Positions 9,401 through 17,942 of a stretch of DNA of 64,000 bases are shown piece after piece. Position numbers and translations under genes: made by a program. The notes beneath the pieces were generated by a model. It had not been told where the DNA came from, did not search any database, and saw nothing but the letters and a program-made list of their open reading frames with translations. The number at the start of each line of letters is the position of its first letter. Position 1 is the first letter of the stretch. The stretch is from CAWKMN01 sp963850765 (GTDB taxonomy: Bacteria; Chloroflexota; Anaerolineae; Aggregatilineales; Aggregatilineaceae): positions 992,001 to 1,056,000 of the forward strand of contig CAWKMN010000003.1 of the NCBI GenBank assembly GCA_963850765.1, given 5' to 3'.

Positions 9401-10745
9401 GCTGCGCACGCTCGGCCCGGATTACGCGCATCAGGTGCGGCAGTGGGAGGATACATATCGCGCCGTGCTTGAGACGTATTCGACGCAGCGGCTCACCCGG
9501 CGCGAAAAGCTGGCCGCGTTCAGCGGGCACTTCGCCTCGCTGTTTATCTCGCGCCACCCGGCTTACCCGCTGTTCCGCCATTGGGAATCCGTGATCGATC
9601 AGCTTCCGCCGGACGAGGTGGAAGACACCATGATCGCGCTCGAACCGCTGGATTATGTGGGTTCCGATGCGCCCGCGTATCTCGACGACGACCAGGAACC
9701 GGAACCCGTCGTCGTGCAAACCCCGCGCGAAGGGGGCGACCTGCCGTGGAACTGGATCATCGGCGTGGCGCTGCTGGTGCTGATCGGGGCAGCGGGTTTT
9801 GGGATCCTGCGCACGATGGGCGACGACGATCCCAAATCGCCGGCCACCCAGCGCCCGCGCTCGACCGAAGTGCTCGTGCCGCCGCCAGTTCCCACGCTGA
9901 CCGCCGTCTCAGAGACTGTGGCCGCCGCGCTGGTGCCGAACCAACGCGCCGAGACACCCACACCGCCAAGACCCACGCCGTCCCCAATTGCGACGATGGC
10001 CCTGCCAACGCCCGCACCATCCGAGCCGCCGAGCGCCACGCCCACCGAATCCGGCCCACCCACACTGACCCCCACGCCGTTTGTGACGAGCACGTTCATC
10101 CCATCCAGCACGCCGGCAGAGGTCGCGGCACTCGCTGCTGCGGGTGGGATTGCGGACGTGTTGACCGCGCTGGCCGCATTGCCGGATACAATTCTACCGG
10201 GTCCATCCGGCGCGCTTGCGCCCAGAGACGACGGAATGTGGCTGATCTCGACAGCGGCGGGCGGGGTTGGCCCGCTCAGCATCGAGTTTACGCCGGAACT
10301 GCTCGGGGAGATGTTCGCGCCGGGCGTGGCGAACACGTTCCGCCGTGCCGATGCGACCCTGGAACTGACCGGCTATGACTCGGAGAGCCTGGAACGCGGC
10401 GAGATCGCATTTGGGCTGGGCGCGGAAAATACGGACGGGCAGATCACGATTGGGCAGGTACAGTTTATCTCGGCCAACTTCGTCGGCGTGGGGCTGAACC
10501 AGAACGGGCAGTTCCGCTCGCCCACCCAGTTCCCACAGCAAAACCTGCGCATGACACTCTCGATCCGTCGTACCAATACCAATACGCTAAGCTTCTATGT
10601 GGATGATAAGTTACTGGGCGAGTCGGTCTATATTTTCCCGCAGGGCAGACCGCTGACGTTGATTTTGTATGTAACGGGACGCGATGTAACTGTAGAATTG
10701 AGCGAATTTGAGATCGACTTCAGCCCGCGGGATGAAATGCCGTAG
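6447..10745 (+). CDS. Membrane-anchored divergent Ser/Thr kinase-like protein with extracellular beta domain
   Basis: The protein has 1432 aa. Residues 15-270 are a protein-kinase fold: VVIKRP holds the nucleotide-binding Lys (K48), the catalytic loop reads YNDVDAKHLFWD (about 150-161) and the DFG position reads DWG (near 172). The catalytic-loop Lys is replaced by Asp and the metal-binding Asn by His, so activity is uncertain. A long helical region (270-1090) resembles repeats or coiled coil. One membrane segment (about 1101-1122) is followed by a Pro/Thr linker and an external beta-rich C-terminal domain (1240-1432), perhaps a lectin-like fold. It is the first gene of a tight run with a second kinase-like gene (12 bases away) and a TPR/SH3 protein. 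The arrangement suggests a signalling unit linking an outside sensor to cytosolic control. Confidence 0.75.
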   Translation: MSAQPPGRRTESLFDNRYRYDYIYPRGRSGETLRAYDTQDGDRPVVIKRPAPQDAPPMRAGQEVSIRNEKLALERLSGHPALAELRGSGTFRVGGQTHDYIVIEFARGEIVENIVLELAQQGQHLPELETLIIIDNLLDLLAHAHDKQIIYNDVDAKHLFWDRAVHRLTVIDWGNAVFLDEPGALPAVTRASDIYQAGELLYFVLTGGNRLAVAVDDGDAFFVNFGADAERIPARLQTIVTRAVHPDLKRRYGSIRELRQALGEYRLPLEKTRDEIIARVRKRIRHTASQEELEELNHTLGTAFSMDPGYPDARSAAADIQRFLQQIRIQADLEAIRIYIESGNWPRAHSLLHDLLPGADPANQPLIRFLIAATATLENTHITPPPAGFVNALDPLFQGNAPAAGRMLLVSTEARSAARQTQWLLAEQLAIHVSEVTLLRPHLVRLRSLLENTPAARSALDWLDEIEAELARIPSPGLSGLQAIYRQVNTLLGRLEVALENLDHADQEALLAPAIRAQRATQEVVTRLDEVGRHVYADPTRASELLQQAAMIDPTSSHFEPLHDYFDEVHQAVQAVSGFKPRPDGSNLATWFHDVQDFVQPYLRDLADPQFHATAAALRKAGEGWITSVNYLALGRRQPTIQLLRDTAETIRPFNEQIAAWLGTFATRVPDAAYTEQLSPNKALGDTLVDGWKAWDRGDSIHAAQLGQRAHEQATTDGERLAANRLRRLSELLDSWLAENGPHDGPRTDQAETEALAVLLADEERERRTFAEQMPNTTTYLRAMNRGIVAYMHQSSSAGWRALYLHYALRGILSLLENNLDDAEFWRNVAEKSFENARTHRAFQILDRALTGRRLVENAQRALNAVTGAGDLEAVRQALNAPLAGEMLNGAEQAVMYIQDALRNWSDGDFYTSRQSLDAALNDMTRAVETAALEIEPFMRWLTNLRDTAAELQQARLTIEQGATTTREKPDPALADAHQQIVSATLRTLGPDYAHQVRQWEDTYRAVLETYSTQRLTRREKLAAFSGHFASLFISRHPAYPLFRHWESVIDQLPPDEVEDTMIALEPLDYVGSDAPAYLDDDQEPEPVVVQTPREGGDLPWNWIIGVALLVLIGAAGFGILRTMGDDDPKSPATQRPRSTEVLVPPPVPTLTAVSETVAAALVPNQRAETPTPPRPTPSPIATMALPTPAPSEPPSATPTESGPPTLTPTPFVTSTFIPSSTPAEVAALAAAGGIADVLTALAALPDTILPGPSGALAPRDDGMWLISTAAGGVGPLSIEFTPELLGEMFAPGVANTFRRADATLELTGYDSESLERGEIAFGLGAENTDGQITIGQVQFISANFVGVGLNQNGQFRSPTQFPQQNLRMTLSIRRTNTNTLSFYVDDKLLGESVYIFPQGRPLTLILYVTGRDVTVELSEFEIDFSPRDEMP

Positions 10746-10757
10746 AAGGGATATTGA

Positions 10758-11894
10758 ATGCGCGATACACCCACAGCGCTGCACGACCGCTACCAGATCG
10801 GAAACTATATCGATACCTTTGCCCTGGGCCACTACGCCCGCGTTCTGGAAGCGGAAGATCGCCAGGAGAACCGGCTCGTCGCCCTGAAGGTCATGCGCCC
10901 GGAACATCTTTCGGACGACGGGACTCCGCGTTGGGAAGCGCGGGCGTTCATCAACGAAGCGGATCTGCTGGTCCGGCTGCGCCTGAGTCCCGTGGTCGTT
11001 AAGCTCTATGACTGCGGGTATCTGTCCGCGCTGAGCGAACGGCCCGAAGATGGCGAGATCCTCTCGCTGGGCACCAACGTCGCCACCTTTCGCGAGAACC
11101 TATACCCCTACCTGGCGCAGCGCTGGCGGCCCTATCTGGCACTGGAACTGCTGCCGCGCCACCAGAATCTTTTTTACCTGATGAAGCCCAACACGGCCAA
11201 CGGTCGCCGCCGCCTGCCCACCGAGGAAGGCATCGATCTGGCGATGCAGTTCGCGCAGTTCCTCCGGCTGGCACACGGGCAGCGGGCGGTCTATCTTGAT
11301 CACAAGCTCGAACACATCTATTGGGATGGGCAGGCGCTGCGGATCATTGACTTTAACAGTTCCCGGCTGCTCGAAACCGGCACGCACACGGTCGATCAAT
11401 TCCTGATCCAGGACGTGCATAACCTGTGTGTCGGGATTCTGTACCCGGTTTTTACCGGGCTGTCGCCGCAAAAGGGTAAACTGATGCCGCAGCCGGCTTC
11501 GCAGACCGAGGTCGAACGCCGTTACGCCGACGTGAACAGCCTGGATTTTGGCGTCGAACCGTCGCTCAGCGCGGGCCTCCAAGACCTGCTGCAGCGCGGC
11601 GCGCGGCAGGCGCTCCCCACCATCCAGGCGTTTCTGGAGGGCTTGCAGCACGTCGCCGGGCGTCACGGCTGGGATCTGCCCGGCCGGCCCGCGGTCCCGG
11701 CGCTGCGCGAAGCCCGCGAGCAGGTGCGCGAGGGCCTTGCCCAGATCCGTCAGGGCCAGGACGCGATACGCATCGCCCGCGAAAGCCTGCTCGAAGCGGT
11801 GATTATGGACGACATCAACGAGGATATGGAAGCGGAACTGCGGCGGCTGCTGGCGCAGATCAACGAGGCGCTAAATCACCGGGTGATCCCCTAA
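10758..11894 (+). CDS. Second divergent Ser/Thr kinase-like protein, cytosolic
   Basis: This 378-aa protein has no membrane segment. Its kinase fold shows VALKVM with the ATP-binding Lys at 44, F-I-N-E-A as the helix C Glu, a hinge at LALELLP, a catalytic loop YLDHKLEHIYWD (about 178-189) and DFN in place of DFG. The loop aligns position by position with that of the upstream gene (Y-x-D-x-x-x-x-H-x-aromatic-W-D), so both share the His-for-Asn change at the metal ligand. A 90-residue helical tail follows. The gene starts 12 bases after the previous stop and ends 14 bases before the next ATG, so the three genes are surely one transcript. It may be an active partner of the membrane kinase or a pseudokinase regulator. 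Confidence 0.75.
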   Translation: MRDTPTALHDRYQIGNYIDTFALGHYARVLEAEDRQENRLVALKVMRPEHLSDDGTPRWEARAFINEADLLVRLRLSPVVVKLYDCGYLSALSERPEDGEILSLGTNVATFRENLYPYLAQRWRPYLALELLPRHQNLFYLMKPNTANGRRRLPTEEGIDLAMQFAQFLRLAHGQRAVYLDHKLEHIYWDGQALRIIDFNSSRLLETGTHTVDQFLIQDVHNLCVGILYPVFTGLSPQKGKLMPQPASQTEVERRYADVNSLDFGVEPSLSAGLQDLLQRGARQALPTIQAFLEGLQHVAGRHGWDLPGRPAVPALREAREQVREGLAQIRQGQDAIRIARESLLEAVIMDDINEDMEAELRRLLAQINEALNHRVIP

Positions 11895-11908
11895 CGAGAG
11901 GAGCAAAA

Positions 11909-14269
11909 ATGGCCGATCTGAAGGCACAACTGGACCGCTTGCGTCACGAGCTTGAAACGCTGCCTGCCAGCGCCACGGCGAGCGAGATCGCCCAGCTTGA
12001 GAGCGAAGCGCGCGCGCTGCTGGCCCAGAGCAAAAATACGCCCTACGAAGCAGAGGCCCACGACCTGTTCACCCAACTCGCGCGCCACAGCGCCCCACCT
12101 ACTCCCGAAGCGGCGGCGGTGCGCGGCCTGCTGCGCCGCGCGCGCATCCGGATCGAGATCGCCGGTGACGAAGACGACATCGACGAGGCGATCGACATCC
12201 TGGCCGAAGCGCTCAACCAGGACCCGAACAACGCCGAGATTCACGAACTGCTTCAGCAGGCGGCCCAGCGCAGCCCGCACCTGGAAATGAAAGTACGCGG
12301 GCTGATGGACCGTTACGGACTGGACATGAAGCCGGTTCAGGCCCAACGCCCGGCCCCGCCGCCAACGCCCGAACGCGAACAGACCGCCTCACGGCCAGCA
12401 TCCCAGGCCGGGCCGGTATCGTCGGAGCAGGTCAACGCGCTGCTGTCGGACGTCTCGCAGGCATACTATTCGGGCGATTACCAGCGCGCCGTGGACCTGG
12501 CGAACCGCGTCATCAGCGAGGATCCCGACAACGCGCAGGCCAAGGATTACCGGCAGAAAGCCGAAGATAACCTGCTGCGCGGTGTCGTGCCGGATCATCG
12601 CATTCCCTTCGACGCGCGCATCGCCTACAACCGCGCCAATTCGCTCGTCCGCGCCGGGAACTACGACGAAGCCGAGCGCCTCTACCGCGAAGCCCGCGAT
12701 TTGACCGCGCGGGCCGGGATCACCAGTTGGAAGGATGTCGAGCAAGCCTTGCTCGATATTCAGGATCTCGCCCTGGCGCGCGAACTGCTGGCCGAAGGCG
12801 ACCGGCTGCTGGCGGCGGACGACTGGGATAATGCCCTGCTCAAGTATGAAGGCGCGATGCGCGTTGTGCCGAACGATCCGCTGTCGCAGGAACGCATCGA
12901 TCTGGTGCGGAGCGTGCGCCAGCAGTTTGATCAGGCGGCGGTGCAGCTCAATATGACCACCGGATCGCTCAACGAGCGGGCGCGGGAATTTCAACGCCTG
13001 CTCAATATGCTGGCGAGCCTTCAGCAGCTTTTGCCGGGCAGCGAGCGGATCAAGCGGCTGGTGCGCGAGATCGAAGAGCGCATCGATCACATCATCGGCC
13101 AGTTGTACAACCAGGCCCAGGGCGCGCTGACCCGCATGGACTCGGCTACGGTGCTGGACGAACGCCTGCGCCTGACCTCGGAAGCCGTGCGCTCGCTTGA
13201 GGTCGCCAGCGAGCTGGATCCCGGCAATATCGACATTGGCGGCCTGCTCCAGCGCGCCCGCCAAGGCGAGGCGGACATGGCCGAGGCGCGGCATGTCATC
13301 GAGCGGGCGTCGGCGCTGATCGCTCAGAATTACGAAAACGAGCTCAGTCAGGCGCGGACCATGCTGGCCGGGCTGCGTGGTTACGCGCAGGATCCGCGCT
13401 ACCGGATGATCGTGGCCGACCTGCTGGCGCGCCATCTCGAACGCGCCGAAGCCGCGCTCGACAACAACGATCCACAGGGTGCGCAGCGCTGGCTGGATAT
13501 TGGCAAAGAGGAGCCATTCCGGATCCTGGGGCGGCGCACGGATATTTTGCGGATGGAAGAAGAAGTCCGGCATATGCGGCGGCGGCAGTACGGCATCTGG
13601 GGCATCAGCGCGCTGGTGCTGCTGATCGTGCTGGGCGCGGCGGCGTTCGCCACCCAGGATACGTGGCAGCCGATCCTCAACCCGCCGACAGATACGCCCA
13701 CGCGGACGCCGACCATCACGCCGACGAGCACCGTGACGCTGACCCCGACGCCAACTTTGACGGAAACGCTCACCCCGACGCTGACCAACACGCCTACGCC
13801 GAGTTACACGCCGTCGTTATCGCCAACGCCCACGGAAACCTCAACGCCGACCGAGACGCCCACGCCGACGTATACGCCATCGCGCTCGCCCACCCCCACG
13901 CCCAGCGAAACGCCCACGCCGACCCATACGCCGAGCATCACGCCCACGCCCAGCGATACACCCGAGCCGACGGCTACGCCCACGCTGACCTACACGCCAA
14001 GCATCACGCCGACGCCCAGCGTCCTGTGTTTTGTGTTTGCCAACCGGGAAGCCGTCAATGTGCGCGCGCAGCCCAACCCCTCGGGTATCGTGATTTTCGT
14101 TGCGAGCATCGGCCAGTCGATGGACGTCATGGCACAGCAGATCGGTACGGATAACCAGCGCTGGTTCCAGGTACGGTTTGAGGTGGATCAGGCGCGGCTG
14201 ACGGGCTGGGTGCGCGCGGATCTGGTGCGCGAAATCAGCAGCAGCCGGTGCCCGGTGTTAAGTCAATAA
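11909..14269 (+). CDS. TPR membrane protein with Thr/Pro stalk and external SH3-like domain
   Basis: The protein has 786 aa. Residues 1-550 are cytosolic helical repeats with TPR-like signatures (for example YYSGDYQRAVDLANRVI and GNYDEAERLYREA). One membrane segment (about 563-584) is followed by about 110 residues of T-P-T-x-T-P repeats, which must form an extended stalk, and then a C-terminal SH3b domain (about 705-786) with VNVRAQP and WVRADLV motifs. SH3b domains often bind cell-wall material, so a likely role is a wall-anchored or wall-sensing partner of the two kinase-like proteins encoded just upstream. The ATG follows AGAGGAG at 9 bases. The repetitive stalk is also a region where assembly length errors would be easy to miss. 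Confidence 0.8.
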   Translation: MADLKAQLDRLRHELETLPASATASEIAQLESEARALLAQSKNTPYEAEAHDLFTQLARHSAPPTPEAAAVRGLLRRARIRIEIAGDEDDIDEAIDILAEALNQDPNNAEIHELLQQAAQRSPHLEMKVRGLMDRYGLDMKPVQAQRPAPPPTPEREQTASRPASQAGPVSSEQVNALLSDVSQAYYSGDYQRAVDLANRVISEDPDNAQAKDYRQKAEDNLLRGVVPDHRIPFDARIAYNRANSLVRAGNYDEAERLYREARDLTARAGITSWKDVEQALLDIQDLALARELLAEGDRLLAADDWDNALLKYEGAMRVVPNDPLSQERIDLVRSVRQQFDQAAVQLNMTTGSLNERAREFQRLLNMLASLQQLLPGSERIKRLVREIEERIDHIIGQLYNQAQGALTRMDSATVLDERLRLTSEAVRSLEVASELDPGNIDIGGLLQRARQGEADMAEARHVIERASALIAQNYENELSQARTMLAGLRGYAQDPRYRMIVADLLARHLERAEAALDNNDPQGAQRWLDIGKEEPFRILGRRTDILRMEEEVRHMRRRQYGIWGISALVLLIVLGAAAFATQDTWQPILNPPTDTPTRTPTITPTSTVTLTPTPTLTETLTPTLTNTPTPSYTPSLSPTPTETSTPTETPTPTYTPSRSPTPTPSETPTPTHTPSITPTPSDTPEPTATPTLTYTPSITPTPSVLCFVFANREAVNVRAQPNPSGIVIFVASIGQSMDVMAQQIGTDNQRWFQVRFEVDQARLTGWVRADLVREISSSRCPVLSQ

Positions 14270-14289
14270 TCCGAACAAGCCTGCCCAAC

Positions 14290-14318
14290 AAAAACGGTCC
14301 CTCGTGATGAGGGACCGT
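14290..14318 (-). terminator. Rho-independent terminator of the tRNA-Val
   Basis: A perfect 10-bp stem (14294-14303 with 14309-14318, loop of 5) is followed on the minus strand by a run of T from the A-run at 14290-14294. It lies 6 bases past the tRNA 3' end and reads as a terminator only in that direction. Confidence 0.85.
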
Positions 14319-14324
14319 GGCAGG

Positions 14325-14398
14325 TGGGTCGTAGAAGACTCGAACTTCTGACCTCGTCGATGTCAACGACGCGCTCTAGCCAACTGAGCTAACGACCC
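14325..14398 (-). tRNA. tRNA-Val (anticodon GAC)
   Basis: The minus strand folds as a full cloverleaf. The 7-bp acceptor is GGGTCGT with ACGACCC, the D arm reads TTAGCTCAGTTGGCTAGAGC, the anticodon stem CGTCG/CGACG encloses loop TTGACAT, and the T arm contains TTCGAGTC. The anticodon GAC reads Val codons GUC and GUU. The discriminator base is A and CCA is not encoded. The gene is antisense to its neighbours and has its own terminator. Confidence 0.95.
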
Positions 14399-14471
14399 GT
14401 GGAATGGCTCGAACGTTTATCATTATATGCAAGCCGGTCTGTTTTGGCAAGGGCCGGAAACCCGGAAAAAC

Positions 14472-14608
14472 TTGAACCACAGAGAGCACAGAGGCCACAG
14501 AGTTTAGAGATGAAAGAGAGAAAACGAGGGGTTCAACAGAGGTCGGCCGACTTTTTCTCTTTGTTTTATCTTGCTTTTCTCTGTGTGCTCCCTGTCCTCT
14601 GTGGTGAA
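14472..14608. repeat. Imperfect long inverted repeat rich in CACAGAG
   Basis: The left arm (14472-14492) and the right arm (14579-14608) are near-complementary, built from CCACAGAG and CTCTGTGG units, with an A/T-richer centre. A related unit, TCTCTGTGGTTAAA, occurs near 17883. The element is non-coding and lies between the tRNA and a membrane-protein gene. Confidence 0.6.
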
Positions 14609-14645
14609 TACTCTTTTGTCTGCTCGATCCCGGGAGCCAGACGCG

Positions 14646-15483
14646 ATGCCTGATGACATTCAAAATACGTTAGTCTACCTGACTGGCGGGTTATTTCTTC
14701 TCGCGCTGCTCCTGCTTGTCCTGTCAGTCCGGTTTTTCCGGCGCAGCCGCACGGACGTTTTCTGGCGGCGGCGGCGCGACGCGGGGCAGCGCGGCTGGCG
14801 TGTCCTGGTGCTCTCGTTTGTGCTGATCGTTCTGAGCAGCATCCTGTGCCTGTTCACGCTGGTCGCCGCCCTGGTGGGTGTCGATGAGACCGAAACGCCC
14901 ACCACCGAGGCACAGGCTGCCGTCCCAACATCGACGCCGCCGCCCACCAACACCGCCAGGGTGCCCGATACACCCGCTCCTGCCACGCCCACCGAAATAA
15001 CCCCTGCAACGCCCGCGGATACACCCACGCCAGTTGTGATCATCATCACGGCCACGCCCATTGAATACCCCCACCGAGACGCCTTTCCCGATGTTCACGC
15101 CGCTCGTGCCGCCGCCCGTCTCGACGGTTACACCGCAGCCCAACGCCGCGATCCGCATTACCGCGCTGGATGACCAGATCTCCAACTCGCTGACGCCAGT
15201 CAATCCGCGCGCGGCGTTTCGTGCCGGGACGACGCGCATTTACTTTTTTGTCGAGTTCACGGATATGACGCGCGGCGTGCTGTGGCGGCGCGAGCTTTAC
15301 CGCAATGCCGTTCTGATCGACAGCGGCTCATACCTGTGGGGGCTGGAACCTGCCGGCACCAGTTACTTTTTCTTCGGCAATGACCGCGGCTTTGCGCCCG
15401 GCGACTATGACATCCGCCTGTTTATTGGCAGCGGCAGCGACCCTGTCAATATGGCGTCCTTCACGATTGTAGACATCCCATAA
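14646..15483 (+). CDS. Two-TM membrane protein with Thr/Pro linker and external domain (one frameshift)
   Basis: Read through one inserted base near 15063, this is a 278-aa protein. Two hydrophobic segments (about 8-32 and 58-85) flank an Arg-rich cytosolic loop. A T-P-rich linker follows, then an external beta-rich domain of about 130 residues with F-F-V-E-F-T-D-M, VLWRRELYRN and YFFFGNDRGF. I do not recognise that domain. The linker runs smoothly across the two frames (TATPI then NTPTETPFPM), which supports a sequencing error rather than two genes. The last bases of the gene are part of a 22-bp sequence repeated at 16129-16150. Confidence 0.65.
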
Positions 15484-16150
15484 CGCGAGTAATGCTATGG
15501 CGGAAAATCACGCGAATCAATCTTCTTATGCGCGGTCAGTCGGACGCAGGATTATTTATGGATTTCTCGCAGTTTTGCTGTGCTGTGGGAGCGTTTGTCT
15601 GTGCCCCTACCTCTTGATGAAACTGAACTACATTCGCGCCGATTTCGTTGGATGGAAAGCCGAGAGACGAGTTGAACAAATATACAGGCGAACGCGCGAA
15701 GCTCTGCCCGATAGGGTTACACTTGTAAGCGAGGAGAAACCTGACTCGGGAAACTATGCTTGGGGATTGAGCGCGGGATCGACCCGGTATGCCTGCGTTC
15801 GTGCACAGCAAACCTATATGGCGACTACCCCATTCAACGACGTGCTAGCAACTTACGAAGCCAACTTCGAAAAATGGGGATGGGCTCCGCTGCCTTTGGG
15901 CGACGAAACAGAATTGCTCAGTATTATCTTCAAACATCCGAGCGATGAGAAGCTACTGGTTGGCGTATGCTCACCAGTTGACGCCTTCCGTCCGAGATAC
16001 CCTATACAGTATGTTGTCTTTTTCGACTTTGATGAAACATCCGGCTGTGAAGGAACGCGTCTACACTGCATTGCCACACGCTACTGTAAATATCGTTAGT
16101 TCTCTTGGTTTTTTCACGCTGGTCATTTACGATTGTAGACATCCCATAAC
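15463..16150. repeat. 22-bp direct repeats bracketing an inserted low-GC gene
   Basis: Positions 15463-15484 and 16129-16150 are identical over 22 bases, beginning ACGATTGTAG and ending CCCATAAC. The first copy is the end of the upstream gene (codons for I-V-D-I-P-stop); the second lies just before the ATG of the glycosyltransferase. Removing one copy and everything between would bring the two flanking genes to a normal operon spacing of about 12 bases. The 666 bases gained hold one gene of visibly lower GC. Confidence 0.8.
15497..16099 (+). CDS. Single-pass membrane protein of unknown function in an inserted segment
   Basis: This 200-aa protein has one N-terminal membrane segment (about 20-42, Leu/Cys-rich: FLAVLLCCGSVCLCPYLL) and an external or cytosolic domain with TRYACVRAQQTY, an F-E-K-W-G-W turn and a Phe/Asp-rich end. 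I recognise no family. GC and codon use are clearly lower than in its neighbours, and it lies wholly between 22-bp direct repeats, so it was probably acquired. Only a weak GAG sits before the ATG as ribosome site. The gene may be expressed by read-through from the upstream gene. Confidence 0.6.
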   Translation: MAENHANQSSYARSVGRRIIYGFLAVLLCCGSVCLCPYLLMKLNYIRADFVGWKAERRVEQIYRRTREALPDRVTLVSEEKPDSGNYAWGLSAGSTRYACVRAQQTYMATTPFNDVLATYEANFEKWGWAPLPLGDETELLSIIFKHPSDEKLLVGVCSPVDAFRPRYPIQYVVFFDFDETSGCEGTRLHCIATRYCKYR

Positions 16151-16154
16151 TCAC

Positions 16155-17724
16155 ATGAAGACATCCCCTAACCGGCGCGCGGCGATTCTGCTGGTGCTGC
16201 TGGTCGCCGCCGGGCTGAGTCTGCGCCTCACCCTGCTGATCCGGGCCGGCTGGCGCTACGACTACGATGAGGGCATGGTCGGCTTGCAGGTGCGCCACAT
16301 CCTGCAAGGCGAGCGCCCGGTGTTTCACCCCGGCCAGCCCTATCTCGGCGCGCTCAAATCCTACCTGATCGCGCCCTGGTTCGCCGTCTTTGGCTCCAAC
16401 GCCGTCACGCTCAAGATCGTGCCGTGGCTGCTCTCCGGCGTGTATATCAGCCACCACCGGCGGGATCGGCTGGCGCGTCTTTGGGCGGCAGGTTGGCGTG
16501 CTGAGCGCGCTGCTCGCCGCCTTTGCGCCCACCTATCTGCTCGTCGTCGGGATGAAAACCTGGGGGGCGACGGTTGAAACGCTCGTCCTGGGCAATCTGG
16601 CGCTGATCGCCGCGAGTTATGCGCTGGACGATCGCCAGTCGCCCCGCGTGCGGACTCGCGCCCTGATCCTGCTCAGCCTGATTGGCGGGGTCGCGTTCTG
16701 GGTGTCGTGGCTGATCATCTTTTACGCCGTGCCGATCGGGATCGCCCTGCTGATCTGGGGGCGGCCGGTGCTGCGCCGCGCGGGATGGATGGCGGCACTC
16801 GCCTTTCTGGCGGGATGCGCGCCGTTCTGGGTCTACAACCTGTTCCACGACTTCGAGACCTTCCGCTATCTGTTCCGCGACCAGGGCGACGCGAGCGCCT
16901 GGGCCGTGCTCGATCACCTGAATTATGACCTGTCGCCGCGCCTCGTCAGCGGCGATCCGAAATGGCACCTGTTAAGCTGGCCGGCGGTCTGGTGGCTGCA
17001 GATCGTGTACGAGGGTGGGCTCGTGGGGCTGATCGTCCGGGCGTGGCACGGGCGGCCGGACCGAGTCATGCTGGCGCTGTTTGCCGTGTGCCTGCCGATC
17101 ATCTACGTGGTCAGCGGCTACGGCAGCCACGCGCTGAACGAACACGGCTTTGATGCGACCGGCCGCTACGTGCTGATGATTCACTCGGTGCTGCCGGTCG
17201 GCGCGGCGGCGCTGTGTCTGGCGCTCAAACGCCACCGGCTTGAATTTGCGGCAGCGGCGATGATCACCAGCGTGATCGGGTTGAATCTGCTCGGCGCGGC
17301 GCGCATCCAGCCCACGCAGGTTTTCGTCTCACCCTACTATACTCGCCAGCCCGTCACGCTTGAGCCGCTGATCGATTTTCTGGATGAGCAGGATATTTGG
17401 CACGTGTGGACGGATGTCGGGGTCGCGCATGTGCTCATGTTCGAGACGGACGAGCGGATTCTGGCGGCGGACTGGTACGACATTTATGGCGCAAAGGGGA
17501 TCGTGCGCTTCCCGGACGTGCCCCTGCGGATCGCGGAGGCGGAGCGCGTCGCCTTCGTGGAAGTGATCCTGCCCGGCCAGACTCATACCCGCTTCGAGGC
17601 GGCGTTTCGAGCGTCCGGCGTGCCATTCACCCTCCACATCGTCGCGCCGGATCTGCTGGTGATCGTGCCGCACGCGCCCCTCGATCCGGCGGTGCTCGGT
17701 GATGGGATTGGGTATCAGTTTTAA
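16155..17724 (+). CDS. GT39/ArnT-like membrane glycosyltransferase (one frameshift)
   Basis: Correcting one inserted base near 16449 gives a 522-aa polytopic membrane protein. After the first membrane helix the sequence YDYDEGMVGLQ provides the Asp-Glu of the first external loop that is catalytic in PMT/ArnT-type (GT-C) enzymes using polyprenyl-phosphate sugars. About ten further hydrophobic helices follow, then a soluble C-terminal part ending near GIGYQF. It probably glycosylates a surface protein or lipid. The ATG lies 5 bases after the second 22-bp repeat, so before the insertion it probably followed the 14646-15483 gene directly. Confidence 0.75.
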
Positions 17725-17729
17725 AAGGG

Positions 17730-17938
17730 AGCGGTCAGCTAGCAGCGTTCAGCGTTCAGCCAGAACCACAAGTCTCAACCTTCTGCCATTAACCTATAGT
17801 AGCGTTTTACCCCAGAAAACGGGCGGGTTTGTTAACCCGCCCCTACGAGCTTCTTCCCTTAAGAATCTCCGTGATCTCTGCGTCTCTGTGGTTAAAGCTT
17901 TTTGCGTTTAGCTGACCGCTGATTGCTGAAAGCTGTTC
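17730..17938. repeat. Compound intergenic repeat between convergent genes
   Basis: AGCGGTCAGCT at 17730-17740 is the exact complement of AGCTGACCGCT at 17910-17920. Inside lie a hairpin (17821-17842, GGGCGGGTT with AACCCGCCC) and a copy of the CTCTGTGG-type repeat (about 17864-17893). No ORF is credible here. The hairpin could also act as a weak two-way terminator. Confidence 0.6.
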
Positions 17939-17942
17939 GCTT

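Noticed and set aside
7878..9719. 613-codon minus-strand open frame
   Set aside because: Antisense to the 1432-aa kinase-like gene; no protein motif and typical shadow composition.
13680..14030. Thr/Pro repeat in the TPR/SH3 gene as a DNA repeat element
   Set aside because: The repeat keeps the codon frame and encodes a plausible extended stalk, so it is protein-coding low complexity rather than a mobile repeat.
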